The translations under genes were made by a program, and so were the position numbers. Positions 55,764 through 64,000 of a stretch of DNA of 64,000 nt are shown here, in pieces; the stretch's first letter is position 1; each line of letters begins with the position of its first letter. The notes under the pieces are model-generated. The model had not been told where the DNA came from. It did not search any database and saw only the letters and a program-made list of their open reading frames with translations. The stretch lies in the NCBI RefSeq assembly GCF_001483755.1, contig NZ_LQBK01000006.1:124001-188000 (forward strand), given 5' to 3'. The DNA comes from Kocuria rosea subsp. polaris. Lineage in GTDB: Bacteria > Actinomycetota > Actinomycetes > Actinomycetales > Micrococcaceae.

Positions 55764-55788
55764 GGCGCCCCGCACCGGAGCGGGCGCC
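55764..55788. terminator. Hairpin between convergent dapF and methyltransferase genes
   Basis: GGCGCCC pairs with GGGCGCC across an 11-base loop, 13 bases after dapF. Nearby direct repeats of GTCCCGGCGCTCG (55871-55901 region) are also present. Confidence 0.45.
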
Positions 55789-55891
55789 CGGTCCCGTCCG
55801 CCATTGCCCAGGATTCGACCCGGACCGGGGCTGCCGCCGGGGCCCGGCCGCGGGTACCGCCCGGGACGGCCGCTCGGTCCCGGCGCTCGGC

Positions 55892-56554
55892 TCAGTCCCG
55901 GCGCTCGACCAGCAGAACCCGGAAACCCTTGGCGGTCGTGTGCCGGGAGACCCGGAAGCCGCCGCCCAGCGCGGTGCCGAGCCACTTCTGCAGCGAGTCC
56001 GCGCCGAGGTTCTTCTGCACCACCAGCCACGCCGTGCCGCCGGGGGCCAGCCGCGGCAGCCACTGCAGCAGCAGCTCGTGCAGCTGCTGCTTGCCGATCC
56101 GGATGGGCGGATTGGACCAGATGGTGTCGAAGCGCCGGTCCGCGGGCACCTGTTCCGGCAGCAGCGCCTCCACGCCGGCCAGGCCCAGGGCCGCGGCGTT
56201 GTCCCGGGTGAGCCCCAGCGAGCGCTCGTTGACGTCCACGGCCGTGACCCGGGCCCCCGGGGCGGCGGCGGCCAGGCCCAGGGCGATCGGACCCCAGCCG
56301 CAGCCGATGTCGAGGAGCTCCGCACCGGCGGGATCGGGAACATTTTCCAGCAGCACGGACGTTCCCTTGTCGAGGCCTCGCGGGCTGAACACCCCGTTGG
56401 AGGTCTGCAGCACGACCTCCCGCCCCCGCAGGGTCACGGCCACGGAGCGCCGCACCTCGGGCGCCGAGGGGTCCTCGGAGAAGTAGTGCTCGGTCCCCGG
56501 GTTCGGGGTCGCCGGGCCGGCCACGGGATCGGGGGAGTCGGGACGCGGTGCCAT
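55892..56554 (-). CDS. Class I SAM methyltransferase, RsmC/RlmG-like
   Basis: A 220-residue enzyme on the minus strand starting at ATG 56554. SAM-binding motif I is ELLDIGCGWGPIALGLAAAA and motif IV is IWSNPPIRIG, the NPP-type signature of methyltransferases that modify exocyclic amines of guanine or adenine in rRNA (MTS domain). TSNGVFSPRGLDKGT in the N-terminal part is typical of RsmC-like proteins; the catalytic half is present and the degenerate N-terminal half of E. coli RsmC is not. Confidence 0.9.
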   Translation of the reverse strand: MAPRPDSPDPVAGPATPNPGTEHYFSEDPSAPEVRRSVAVTLRGREVVLQTSNGVFSPRGLDKGTSVLLENVPDPAGAELLDIGCGWGPIALGLAAAAPGARVTAVDVNERSLGLTRDNAAALGLAGVEALLPEQVPADRRFDTIWSNPPIRIGKQQLHELLLQWLPRLAPGGTAWLVVQKNLGADSLQKWLGTALGGGFRVSRHTTAKGFRVLLVERRD

Positions 56555-56670
56555 AGCGCCCCATGCTACCGACAGCGCCCGCCGGCCCCCGCACCGCGAG
56601 CCGGGCCGGCCCTCGGCGCGGGCCGGGCGGGGACCACCGCCTCCGCCGCCGGGATGTCCGGCGCCGCCAC

Positions 56671-56676
56671 TAGACT
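56671..56676 (+). promoter_or_regulatory. hflX promoter -10 TAGACT
   Basis: TAGACT, 33 bases before the hflX ATG, which has its own ribosome-binding site (GAAAGGA). Confidence 0.5.
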
Positions 56677-56708
56677 GGGCCGATCAGCAGCCCGTTTCGA
56701 AAGGAACC

Positions 56709-58337
56709 ATGACCCACCCCCGTGAAACCCCTGCCGAGCCCCGCGCCGCCGCGGAGCCCGAGAACGGCCTGAGCCGGCAGGACCTGGAGGACGTCGTCGA
56801 GCGCGTGCTGTCCCGGGCCCGCGCCCGGGAGCAGGCCGCCGGCCAGGACGCCGCGCCCGAGGACGACCCCAGCACGCCGGGCCGGCTCTCCGGCCGGGCC
56901 CGTGAGCTCGCCGACGCCGAGGACGGGCACACCGTCCACGACGGCGACCAGCAGGACCTCGAGGAGCGCCGCGCCCTGCGCCGCGTCGCGGGACTGTCCA
57001 CCGAGCTCGAGGACGTCACCGAGCTCGAGTACCGGCAGCTGCGCCTGGAGCGCGTGGTGCTCGCGGGGCTGTGGACGGACGGCACGCTCGCCGAGGCCGA
57101 GAACTCCCTGCGCGAGCTGGCCGCGCTCGCCGAGACCGCGGGCTCCGAGGTGCTCGACGGCATCGTCCAGCGCCGGACCAAGCCGGACCCGGCGACCTAC
57201 CTGGGCTCCGGCAAGGCCAAGGAGCTGCGGGACATCGTCGCCGCGACCGGCGCGGACACCGTCGTCGTCGACTCCGAGCTCGCCCCCTCCCAGCGCCGCG
57301 GGCTGGAGGACGTCGTGAAGGTCAAGGTCATCGACCGCACGGGGCTGATCCTCGACATCTTCGCCCAGCACGCCAAGTCGAAGGAGGGCAAGGCCCAGGT
57401 CGAGCTCGCCCAGCTCGAGTACCTGCTGCCGCGCCTGCGCGGCTGGGGCGAGTCCCTGTCCCGCCAGGCCGGCGGCCGCGCCGCCGCCGGTGAGGGCATC
57501 GGCTCCCGCGGCCCCGGTGAGACCAAGATCGAGCTGGACCGCCGCCGCATCCGCACCCGCATGGCCAAGCTGCGGCGCGAGATCGCCGCCATGAAGCCGG
57601 CGCGCGAGACGAAGCGGCTCAACCGCCGCCGCCACTCCGTGCCCTCCGTGGCAATCGCCGGCTACACCAACGCGGGCAAGTCCTCGTTGCTCAACCGGCT
57701 CACGGACGCCGGGGTGCTCGTGGAGAACGCCCTGTTCGCCACCCTGGACCCCACGGTCCGCCGCGCGCAGACCCCGGACGGCATCGGCTACACGCTCTCG
57801 GACACGGTGGGGTTCGTCCGCTCGCTGCCCACCCAGCTCGTCGAGGCGTTCCGCTCCACCCTCGAGGAGGTCGCCGACTCCGACCTCATCCTGCACGTGG
57901 TGGACGCCTCCCACCCGGACCCGGAGGGCCAGATCCGCGCGGTCCGCCAGGTCTTCACGGACATCGACGCCCAGAACATCCCCGAGATCATCGCCCTGAA
58001 CAAGGTGGACGCCGCCGACCCGTTCGTGGTCGAGCGGATCAAGCAGCGCGAGCGCAACGTCGTCGTCGTCTCCGCCCGCACGGGGGAGGGCATCGACGAG
58101 CTCCGGCAGCGGATCAGCGAGTCCATCCCGCGCCCCGAGACGGTGCTGGAGCTGCTGGTCCCGTACCAGCGCGGCGACGTGGTCAGCCGGCTGCACGACT
58201 GGGACGCCGAGATCCTGCGCACCGAGCACCTGGCCGAGGGCACCCACCTGCTCGTGAAGGTCCGCGAGGACCTCGCGGCCGAGCTCGCGGAGTTCGCCCC
58301 CGAGCGCGCTCCCGGCTTCGGCGCCGAGAGCGCCTGA
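56709..58337 (+). CDS. hflX: GTPase HflX
   Basis: Ribosome-associated GTPase that rescues stalled or heat-damaged ribosomes. The HflX N-terminal region has ERVVLAGLWTDGTLAEAENS, EPSL-like TYLGSGKAKEL and the GSRGPGETKIELDRRRIRTR motif. G domain motifs are GYTNAGKSS (near residue 317), DTVGFVRSLPTQLVEAFRST and NKVD. About 80 extra N-terminal residues are acidic. 542 residues; ATG 56709. Confidence 0.95.
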   Translation: MTHPRETPAEPRAAAEPENGLSRQDLEDVVERVLSRARAREQAAGQDAAPEDDPSTPGRLSGRARELADAEDGHTVHDGDQQDLEERRALRRVAGLSTELEDVTELEYRQLRLERVVLAGLWTDGTLAEAENSLRELAALAETAGSEVLDGIVQRRTKPDPATYLGSGKAKELRDIVAATGADTVVVDSELAPSQRRGLEDVVKVKVIDRTGLILDIFAQHAKSKEGKAQVELAQLEYLLPRLRGWGESLSRQAGGRAAAGEGIGSRGPGETKIELDRRRIRTRMAKLRREIAAMKPARETKRLNRRRHSVPSVAIAGYTNAGKSSLLNRLTDAGVLVENALFATLDPTVRRAQTPDGIGYTLSDTVGFVRSLPTQLVEAFRSTLEEVADSDLILHVVDASHPDPEGQIRAVRQVFTDIDAQNIPEIIALNKVDAADPFVVERIKQRERNVVVVSARTGEGIDELRQRISESIPRPETVLELLVPYQRGDVVSRLHDWDAEILRTEHLAEGTHLLVKVREDLAAELAEFAPERAPGFGAESA

Positions 58338-58341
58338 GCGC

Positions 58342-60420
58342 GTGGCCGCCGCATCCGTGGAGGAGTCCGGGCACGCCGTCCCGGACGTGCGCCCCGAGAC
58401 CCTGCCCGGGGCGAAGGACGCCCTGGCCCTGCTGGACACCGCCGTCACCGCGATGGGCGGGCAGGTCCGGGACGGCCAGCGGCTGATGACCGCGAAGGTC
58501 GCCGAGGCCCTGGACCGCGGCCGGCACCTGCTGGTCCAGGCGGGGACCGGCACGGGGAAGTCCCTCGCGTACCTGGCACCGCTCGTCGAGCACGCCCAGC
58601 ACGCGGACAAGCCCGTGGTCGTGGCCACGGCGACGCTCGCGCTGCAGTCGCAGATCGTGGGCCGGGACGTGCCCCGGCTGCTGGCCGCCCTCGAGGGCGA
58701 GCTCGAGCGCGACGTGGACGTGGCCCTGCTCAAGGGCCGCAGCAACTACGCGTGCCTGCACAAGATCGAGGGCGGCTATCCGTCCGACGACGACCCCGGC
58801 GCGCTGTTCGCCCTGCCCGACGCCGCCCCGCACCCCGGTGCGCCGCAGCCGGAGGCCGCCGAGCAGCCCGGGCGGCTGGGCCAGGAGGTCCAGCGCCTGC
58901 GGGAGTGGGCCCGGGACACCGGGACCGGGGACCGGGACGAGGTGCTCCCCGGTGTCAGCGACCGCGCCTGGCGCCAGGTGTCCGTCACCGCCAAGGAGTG
59001 CCTGGGCCGCAGCTGCCCCCTGGTCGAGGACTGCTTCGCCGAGCTCGCCAAGCAGCGGGCCGGCGAGGCCGACATCGTCATCACCAACCACGCCCTGCTC
59101 GCGATCAACGCGTTCGAGGGGATCACCGTGCTGCCCGAGCACGATGTCGTGGTCATCGACGAGGCCCACGAGCTCCAGGACCGGGTGACGGGTGCGGTCA
59201 CCGGCCAGCTCTCCGCGGCCATGGTGCGCTCGGCCGCCGCGTCCGTGCGCAAGCACACCTCCGCGAGCGCCGACTCCCTCACGGCCGGGGCCGCCAACCT
59301 GGAGGCCGCCCTGACGGGCGCTGCGGCCGAGCTGCTGCACCGGGGCCTCGGGGACGTCCAGGCGGCGGCCGTGGCCCAGATCCGGGACGCCGCCCGCACC
59401 GTGATGACCGAGTCGAAGGCCGGTGCGGGGGAGAAGGACGGGGACGCCGGCCGGCAGCTGGCCCGCTCCCGGGTCAGCGACGTCCTCGACCTCGCCGAGC
59501 GGATCCTCGCCGCCGAGGAGCACCGCGAGGTGCTGTGGATCTCCCGGCAGGGCGGCTGGGAGCCCGGCCGCGGCTACGTGCCCGCCGAGGACACCGATCC
59601 GGCGACCCTGCACGTGGCGCCGCTCAGCGTGGCCGGCACCCTGCGGGAGGGGCTCTTCGACGGGCGCACCGTGGTCCTCACCTCGGCGACCCTGTCCGTC
59701 GGCTCGTCCTTCGACTCCGCCGCGGGTGCCCTGGGCCTGCGCGGCGAGGGCGCCCCGCGCTGGGAGGGCGTGGACGTCGGCAGCCCGTTCGACTACCCGA
59801 GACAGGGCATCCTGTACCTCGCCAAGCACCTGGAGAAGCCCGGCCGCCGGCTCACGGAGGCCCAGCTGGACGAGATGCTGGCGCTGCTGGAGGCCTCCCG
59901 GGGCGGGGCCCTCGGGCTCTTCTCCTCCCGCCGGGCCGCGGAGGAGGCGGCCGAGGCCCTGCGCGCGCGCACCGACCTGCCGATCCTGTGCCAGGGGGAG
60001 TCCTCGCTCGCGGGCCTCGTCCAGGAGTTCACCGACGACCCTTCCACGAGCCTGTTCGGCACGATGAGCCTGTGGCAGGGCGTGGACGTCCCGGGGGCCT
60101 CCTGCCGGCTCGTGATGATCGACCGGATCCCCTTCCCCCGCCCGGACGACCCCCTGGCGAGCGCCCGCAGCCGCGCCGCGGAGCGGGCCGGCGGCAACGG
60201 CTTCATGTCCGTCTCCGCGACGCACGCGGCCGTGCGGCTCGCCCAGGGGACCGGGCGGCTCATCCGCTCGGGCGGGGACCGGGGCGTCGTGGCGATCCTG
60301 GACTCGCGGATCGCGACCGCCCGCTACGGCGGCTTCCTCCGCGGGTCCCTGCCGCCCCTGTGGACCACCACGGACCGCTCGGTGGTGCTCGGGGCCCTGC
60401 AGCGGCTCGCCACGGGCTGA
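58342..60420 (+). CDS. DinG/YoaA-family Fe-S DNA helicase
   Basis: An XPD-like superfamily 2 helicase of 692 residues, starting at GTG 58342, five bases after hflX. Walker A is VQAGTGTGKSLAYLAPLVEH near residue 66, the DEAH box is VVIDEAHELQD near 271. Four cysteines at about 138, 220, 225 and 231 (NYACL, ECLGRSCPLVEDC) are the expected [4Fe-4S] ligands. C-terminal motifs include SLWQGVDVPGASCRLVMIDR and QGTGRLIRSGGDRGVVAILD. The family unwinds 5'-3' at damage-related structures; no SOS box is seen close by. Confidence 0.92.
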   Translation: MAAASVEESGHAVPDVRPETLPGAKDALALLDTAVTAMGGQVRDGQRLMTAKVAEALDRGRHLLVQAGTGTGKSLAYLAPLVEHAQHADKPVVVATATLALQSQIVGRDVPRLLAALEGELERDVDVALLKGRSNYACLHKIEGGYPSDDDPGALFALPDAAPHPGAPQPEAAEQPGRLGQEVQRLREWARDTGTGDRDEVLPGVSDRAWRQVSVTAKECLGRSCPLVEDCFAELAKQRAGEADIVITNHALLAINAFEGITVLPEHDVVVIDEAHELQDRVTGAVTGQLSAAMVRSAAASVRKHTSASADSLTAGAANLEAALTGAAAELLHRGLGDVQAAAVAQIRDAARTVMTESKAGAGEKDGDAGRQLARSRVSDVLDLAERILAAEEHREVLWISRQGGWEPGRGYVPAEDTDPATLHVAPLSVAGTLREGLFDGRTVVLTSATLSVGSSFDSAAGALGLRGEGAPRWEGVDVGSPFDYPRQGILYLAKHLEKPGRRLTEAQLDEMLALLEASRGGALGLFSSRRAAEEAAEALRARTDLPILCQGESSLAGLVQEFTDDPSTSLFGTMSLWQGVDVPGASCRLVMIDRIPFPRPDDPLASARSRAAERAGGNGFMSVSATHAAVRLAQGTGRLIRSGGDRGVVAILDSRIATARYGGFLRGSLPPLWTTTDRSVVLGALQRLATG

Positions 60421-60539
60421 GCAGGCCCGGCGCCGACCCGGTGCCGCCCCCGCCCGGACGTCCGTGCGGGCGGGGTGCGAACCGGCCGGGCCCGGCCGGC
60501 GCGTTCGACAGGGAACCGTACGACGCCGGGCCGCACGAG

Positions 60540-60570
60540 ACCGGGCCCCCGCCGGCGGCGGGGGCCCGGT
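60540..60570. terminator. Bidirectional terminator between the helicase and lexA genes
   Basis: A perfect 14-bp stem ACCGGGCCCCCGCC with a GGC loop, in the 169-base gap between convergent genes. Confidence 0.75.
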
Positions 60571-60589
60571 CACCGGGGAGCGCGGCGGC

Positions 60590-61357
60590 TCAGAGGCTGC
60601 GCAGCACCGAGACGACCTTGCCCATCACGGTGGCGTGGTCGCCGAGGATCGGTTCGTAGCGGGTGTTCTGCGGCAGCAGCCACGTGTGGCCGTCCCGCTG
60701 GCGGAAGGTCTTGACCGTGGCCTCGTCGTCGAGCAGGGCCGCCACGATGTCCCCGTTGTCGGCGGCGCTCTGCCGCCGCACCACCACCCAGTCGCCGTCG
60801 CAGATCGCGGCGTCGATCATCGAGTCGCCCTTGACGCGCAGCATGAACAGCTCGCCGTGCCCGACCAGCTGGCGGGGCAGCGCGAGGACGTCCTCGACGG
60901 CCTGCTCGGCCGTGATCGGCCCGCCGGCGGCGATGTGGCCGACCAGCGGGACCATTGTCACGTCGGCCGAGGTGGACAGCTCGGCCACGGGATCGTGGAC
61001 CGCGTGGCCGGCGGGCGCCGCCGCGGTCTCGGCCGGCGGCTCGGGGGCCTCCGCGCCGGCGGTCCCGCGCAGCTGCAGCGGCGTGAGCACCTCCATGGCC
61101 CGGGGCCGCTTGGGGTCGCGGCGCAGGTAGCCCAGCTTCTCGAGCTGGGAGAGCTGGTGGGTGACGCTCGAGAGCGAGGCCAGGCCCACGAGGTCGCCGA
61201 TCTCCCGCATGGACGGCGGATAGCCGTGCTCGGCGATGGAGCGCTGGATGGCCTCGAGGATCGTGCGCTGGCGCACGCTGAGCCCGCGGCTGCGCGAGCG
61301 CGCCCCGGGGCGGGCGCCCCGGGCGCGGGGCTCCTCGGGGGTGGGGGGCTGGGCCAT
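60590..61357 (-). CDS. lexA: SOS repressor LexA
   Basis: Represses DNA-damage genes and cleaves itself when RecA is active. The N-terminal winged helix contains [20 protein letters not shown] and [20 protein letters not shown]. The cleavage site is Ala-Gly in [10 protein letters not shown], the catalytic Ser in [11 protein letters not shown], and the Lys in [13 protein letters not shown] choose ATG 61357 ([10 protein letters not shown]) because AAAGGA is upstream; a 48-base longer frame starts at 61405. 255 residues. Divergent from the LysM gene. Confidence 0.96.
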   Translation of the reverse strand: MAQPPTPEEPRARGARPGARSRSRGLSVRQRTILEAIQRSIAEHGYPPSMREIGDLVGLASLSSVTHQLSQLEKLGYLRRDPKRPRAMEVLTPLQLRGTAGAEAPEPPAETAAAPAGHAVHDPVAELSTSADVTMVPLVGHIAAGGPITAEQAVEDVLALPRQLVGHGELFMLRVKGDSMIDAAICDGDWVVVRRQSAADNGDIVAALLDDEATVKTFRQRDGHTWLLPQNTRYEPILGDHATVMGKVVSVLRSL

Positions 61358-61531
61358 GGGAGCGTCGTCCTTTCCCGTCCGGCTGCCGGTGCCGCCGGTC
61401 CTCACGGTCCCGGTTCCGATGTCGGACCCGGGTGGTTCGATAAGTCCCGGTCGGCACGCGCAGGGGGTCCGCAGCGCGCGCCGGCCCGAGGCCCGAACAC
61501 GTCCTCAGCCTAGGCGACACGCCGTGGGTGT

Positions 61532-61547
61532 TCAAACATATGTACGA
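61532..61547 (-). promoter_or_regulatory. Imperfect SOS box of lexA with embedded -10
   Basis: Minus strand TCGTACATATGTTTGA differs from the strict palindrome at two bases. Positions 8-13 are TATGTT, the same register as in recA and the LysM gene. Confidence 0.7.
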
Positions 61548-61598
61548 GCCGGTGTCGACAGCGTTCGCAGGCACGTGCTAGACATGGGTCATCGGTAT

Positions 61599-61614
61599 TC
61601 GAAAGTATGTTCGA
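61599..61614 (+). promoter_or_regulatory. Perfect SOS box upstream of the LysM gene with embedded -10
   Basis: TCGAAAGTATGTTCGA has both full arms TCGAA and TTCGA. Positions 8-13 are TATGTT, giving a predicted start near 61618 and a leader of about 80 bases. Confidence 0.88.
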
Positions 61615-61697
61615 TCGAATGAAGGCCCGCACGGGCCGTCGACCGGACCGGTGTTCGAGATCGCCCGCCCGTGCGGGAACGTCAAGGAGTTCATGTC

Positions 61698-62123
61698 ATG
61701 AGTGCCAGTGCCACCCTCAGCGCCGTCGTCGAGCGCCGCCGCGGAACCGCGGCGGCGGGCGGCCTCGGCCGTGCGGCCCGGCGGGCCCGCCCCGCAGGCT
61801 CCGGCTCCCGCACCCCGCTGACCCTGACCCGCCGCGGCCGCCTGGTGTTCCTGGGCCTGCCCGTCCTCGCCGGCTCCGCCGCCCTCGTGGTGCTGGCGGT
61901 GATCTTCCTCGTCCCCTCGACGGCCACGGCCACGAGCGAGCCCGTCCCGGGCCCCGGGACGGAGCAGGCCACCGTGTTCCCCGGGCAGAGCCTGTGGGAG
62001 CTCGCCGTGACCGCGGACCCGGACCGGGACCCGCGGGAGGTCATGGACGAGATCGTGGAGCTCAACGACCTGGACAGCTCCGTGCTCGTGGCCGGCCAGC
62101 TGCTCGAGGTCCCGGCCGCCTGA
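61698..62123 (+). CDS. LysM membrane protein, probable SOS cell-division suppressor (DivS/ChiZ-like)
   Basis: A 141-residue protein divergent from lexA with a perfect SOS box in its promoter. ATG 61698 has AAGGAG eight bases upstream. Residues 1-45 are a basic cytoplasmic part, one transmembrane segment lies at about 52-76, and the exported end has a LysM-like domain (VFPGQSLWELAVTADPD then VAGQLLEVP). This matches the position, topology and domain of mycobacterial Rv2719c/ChiZ and corynebacterial DivS, which stop division during DNA damage. The functional assignment is by analogy. Confidence 0.82.
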   Translation: MSASATLSAVVERRRGTAAAGGLGRAARRARPAGSGSRTPLTLTRRGRLVFLGLPVLAGSAALVVLAVIFLVPSTATATSEPVPGPGTEQATVFPGQSLWELAVTADPDRDPREVMDEIVELNDLDSSVLVAGQLLEVPAA

Positions 62124-62222
62124 GCCGCCCGCCCGGTCCGGCCGGCCGCGGGTGGCCCCGAGCCGCCGCGGGAGCCCTGGGCCCGTGACCGGCTCCTGGG
62201 CCGGAGGGTCCGGGCGGAGCAC

Positions 62223-62228
62223 TAAACT
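62223..62228 (+). promoter_or_regulatory. hisC -10 TAAACT (leaderless start)
   Basis: TAAACT is followed by six bases (GTCCGG) and the hisC GTG at 62235. Confidence 0.5.
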
Positions 62229-62234
62229 GTCCGG

Positions 62235-63338
62235 GTGACGCAGAACCTGGACCGACTCAACGCCCTCCCGCTCCGCGACGACCTGCGCGGCAGGACGCCG
62301 TACGGCGCCCCGCAGCTCGACGTCGCCGTGGCGCTCAACACCAATGAGAACACCCATCCGGTCCCCGCGGACGTGCACGCGGCGATCGTCGAGGAGGTCA
62401 CCGGGGCGGCCTGGGCCCTCAACCGGTACCCCGACCGCGAGTTCACCGCCCTGCGCGAGGAGCTCGCCGCGTACCTCGGCCACGGGCTCGGGGCCGAGAA
62501 CCTGTGGGCGGCCAACGGCTCCAACGAGATCCTGCAGCAGATCCTGCAGGCCTTCGGCGGCCCCGGCCGCACCCTGCTCACCTTCGTCCCCACCTACTCG
62601 ATGTACCCGCTCCTGGCCTCCGGGACGCACACCGCCTTCGTCGCGGGGGAGCGGGCGGCGGACTTCGGGCTGTCCCCGGAGTCCGCGGCCGAGCAGGTGC
62701 GCCGGCACCGGCCGGACGTCGTCTTCCTGTGCTCGCCCAACAACCCGACGGGCACGGCGCTGGGCGCGGACGTGGTGACCGCGGTGTATGAGGCGGGCGA
62801 GGAGTTCCGCACGGTCGTGGTGGTGGACGAGGCCTACGCCGAGTTCTCGCACGGCGGCACCCCCACCGCGCTCACCCTGCTCGAGGGCCGGCCCCGCCTG
62901 ATCGTCTCCCGCACCATGAGCAAGGCGTTCGCGCTCGCCGGCGCCCGCCTGGGCTACTTCGCGGCCGCGCCGGAGGTCGCCGACGCCGTGCGTCTCGTCC
63001 GGCTTCCCTACCACCTCTCGGCCGTCACCCAGGCCACGGCCCTCGCGGCGCTGCGCCACTCGGGGTCGCTGCTGGCCAACGTCGAGGACATCAAGGTCCA
63101 GCGCGACCGGATCGTCGAGGGGCTGACCCGGCTCGGGCTCGAGCCCGCCGCGTCGGACTCGAACTTCGTGTTCTTCGGCGGCATGGCCGACTCCCGGGGC
63201 ATGTGGGAGGCGCTGCTCGAGGACGGGGTGCTCGTGCGGGACGTCGGGATCCCCGGCCACCTGCGGGTCACGGCCGGCACCGAGGCGGAGACCACCGCGT
63301 TCCTGACCAGCCTGGAGCGGATCCTCTCCGGCGCCTGA
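62235..63338 (+). CDS. hisC: Histidinol-phosphate aminotransferase
   Basis: PLP enzyme making histidinol phosphate in histidine synthesis. The 367-residue protein has ALNTNENTHPVPADVHAAI and LNRYPDREFTALREELAAYL at the start, AANGSNEILQQIL, FLCSPNNPTGTAL, and the PLP lysine in VSRTMSKAFALAGARLGYF. The GTG start follows a -10 hexamer without a leader. An 11-bp hairpin after the gene separates it from the next promoter. Confidence 0.95.
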   Translation: MTQNLDRLNALPLRDDLRGRTPYGAPQLDVAVALNTNENTHPVPADVHAAIVEEVTGAAWALNRYPDREFTALREELAAYLGHGLGAENLWAANGSNEILQQILQAFGGPGRTLLTFVPTYSMYPLLASGTHTAFVAGERAADFGLSPESAAEQVRRHRPDVVFLCSPNNPTGTALGADVVTAVYEAGEEFRTVVVVDEAYAEFSHGGTPTALTLLEGRPRLIVSRTMSKAFALAGARLGYFAAAPEVADAVRLVRLPYHLSAVTQATALAALRHSGSLLANVEDIKVQRDRIVEGLTRLGLEPAASDSNFVFFGGMADSRGMWEALLEDGVLVRDVGIPGHLRVTAGTEAETTAFLTSLERILSGA

Positions 63339-63343
63339 GCAGC

Positions 63344-63369
63344 CCGGGCCGGGGCGTGCCCCGGCCCGG
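63344..63369 (+). terminator. Hairpin after hisC
   Basis: CCGGGCCGGGG pairs with CCCCGGCCCGG around CGTG, five bases after hisC. A -10-like TAGCAT (63371-63376) follows immediately, likely for hisB. Confidence 0.65.
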
Positions 63370-63370
63370 A

Positions 63371-63376
63371 TAGCAT
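63371..63376 (+). promoter_or_regulatory. hisB promoter -10 TAGCAT
   Basis: TAGCAT lies directly after the hisC hairpin and 103 bases before hisB. Confidence 0.4.
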
Positions 63377-63479
63377 GGAAGCAGACCACCCCTGGGCCCG
63401 AGCCGCCGCCCGCGGCCCGGCCCGGACCATCCGCGGCCCGCCGAGGGCGGCGCCGCGTCCGCGAGGAGTTCCCACCGAA

Positions 63480-64000
63480 ATGAGCGAGCAGACCCCCACC
63501 GGCGCCCGCGCGCCCCGCCGCGCGGCCCTGGACCGGCGCACGAGCGAGTCATCGGTGTCCGTCGAGATCGACCTCGACGGCACCGGCGAGAACGACATCG
63601 ACACCTCCGTGCCGTTCTACGACCACATGCTGACCGCGCTGTCGAAGCACTCCCTGATCGACATGCGGATCCGGTCCACCGGCGACACCCACATCGACGT
63701 CCACCACACCGTCGAGGACACCGCGATCGTCCTCGGGGACGCCCTGCGCCAGGCGCTGGGCGAGAAGGCCGGGATCCGCCGCTTCGGCGAGGCGACGGTC
63801 CCGCTGGACGAGGCCCTGGCCCACGCCGTGGTCGACATCTCCGGGCGGCCCTACGTGGTGCACACGGGCGAGCCCGAGGGCCAGCAGTACCACCTCATCG
63901 GCGGGCACTTCACCGGCTCCATGGTCCAGCACGTCTTCGAGTCCCTGGCCCACCACGCCGGGATCTGCCTGCACGTCACGCTGCTGGCCGGCCGGGACCC
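63480..64000 (+). CDS. hisB: Imidazoleglycerol-phosphate dehydratase (3' truncated)
   Basis: Sixth step of histidine synthesis. ATG 63480 follows GAGGAG. The first 173 residues are present and the frame runs off the window. [20 protein letters not shown], the metal-binding [20 protein letters not shown] and [10 protein letters not shown] are family signatures, as is [14 protein letters not shown] near the end. The remaining 25-35 residues lie beyond the edge. Downstream of hisC as expected. Confidence 0.95.
   Translation, partial: MSEQTPTGARAPRRAALDRRTSESSVSVEIDLDGTGENDIDTSVPFYDHMLTALSKHSLIDMRIRSTGDTHIDVHHTVEDTAIVLGDALRQALGEKAGIRRFGEATVPLDEALAHAVVDISGRPYVVHTGEPEGQQYHLIGGHFTGSMVQHVFESLAHHAGICLHVTLLAGRD

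Larger units (their letters stand above)
61358..61697. other. Divergent SOS control region between lexA and the LysM gene
   Basis: This 340-base gap has no gene. It holds two SOS boxes, one facing each gene. The lexA side also has a TAGGCT -10-like sequence (minus strand, 61507-61512). Confidence 0.75.

Overview
This window is core chromosome of a very GC-rich actinobacterium. The set of actinobacterial marker families (DUF3046 beside recA, ClgR, a DUF4439 protein, a DUF4081-GNAT protein, a SAM-IV riboswitch, a divergent lexA and LysM SOS pair) and the gene order point to Micrococcaceae, perhaps a Kocuria-like organism. The genus is an inference from gene content and base composition. I support 60 protein genes (two cut by the window ends), one tRNA, one riboswitch, three SOS boxes, many -10-like promoters and a series of strong GC-rich hairpins. 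I see no insertion sequence, prophage, CRISPR array, defence island or biosynthetic cluster.

Layout. 1-5.4 kb: the tail of a large NRPS-like enzyme, a secreted Lys/Asp-rich protein, a Holin-X type membrane protein, a DMT transporter overlapping a GT4 glycosyltransferase, a tRNA with anticodon CAT, and a small coiled-coil lipoprotein whose 3' end overlaps a convergent M23-like gene. 5.4-15 kb: rpsB-tsf, pyrH, frr-cdsA, a DivIVA-repeat protein, a DUF485/acetate symporter pair, a GlsB-type stress protein and dxr. 15-24.5 kb: a SAM-IV riboswitch driving metQ-metN-metI, an RseP-type protease, ispG, a GNAT protein, proS and a TSUP exporter. dxr, rseP and ispG belong with cdsA in the usual actinobacterial envelope/isoprenoid neighbourhood.

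24.5-36 kb: a divergent DUF4439 gene, then the nusA-infB group (rimP, nusA, ylxR, infB, rbfA, truB), two small membrane proteins, a GNAT protein, ribF and an aldo/keto reductase. 36-49 kb: rpsO-pnp, an M16 peptidase, dapB, a small membrane protein, dapA, rnj, ftsK, pgsA and a CinA-domain gene. The lysine/diaminopimelate genes dapB and dapA are complemented by dapF at 54.8 kb. 49-64 kb: clgR, DUF3046, recA-recX, miaB-miaA, dapF, a methyltransferase, hflX, a DinG-like helicase, then lexA divergent from a LysM membrane protein resembling the SOS division suppressors DivS/ChiZ, then hisC and the start of hisB.

The most informative patterns lie in the non-coding signals. At least seven genes (dxr, dapB, dapA, ftsK, miaB, dapF, hisC) begin 6-7 bases after a TANNNT-like -10 hexamer, which predicts leaderless mRNAs. 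The recA, lexA and LysM genes each carry an SOS box with a -10-like hexamer in the same register inside the box. Long perfect hairpins without U-tracts sit inside the rpsB-tsf, infB-rbfA and rpsO-pnp operons and may attenuate or process the transcripts.
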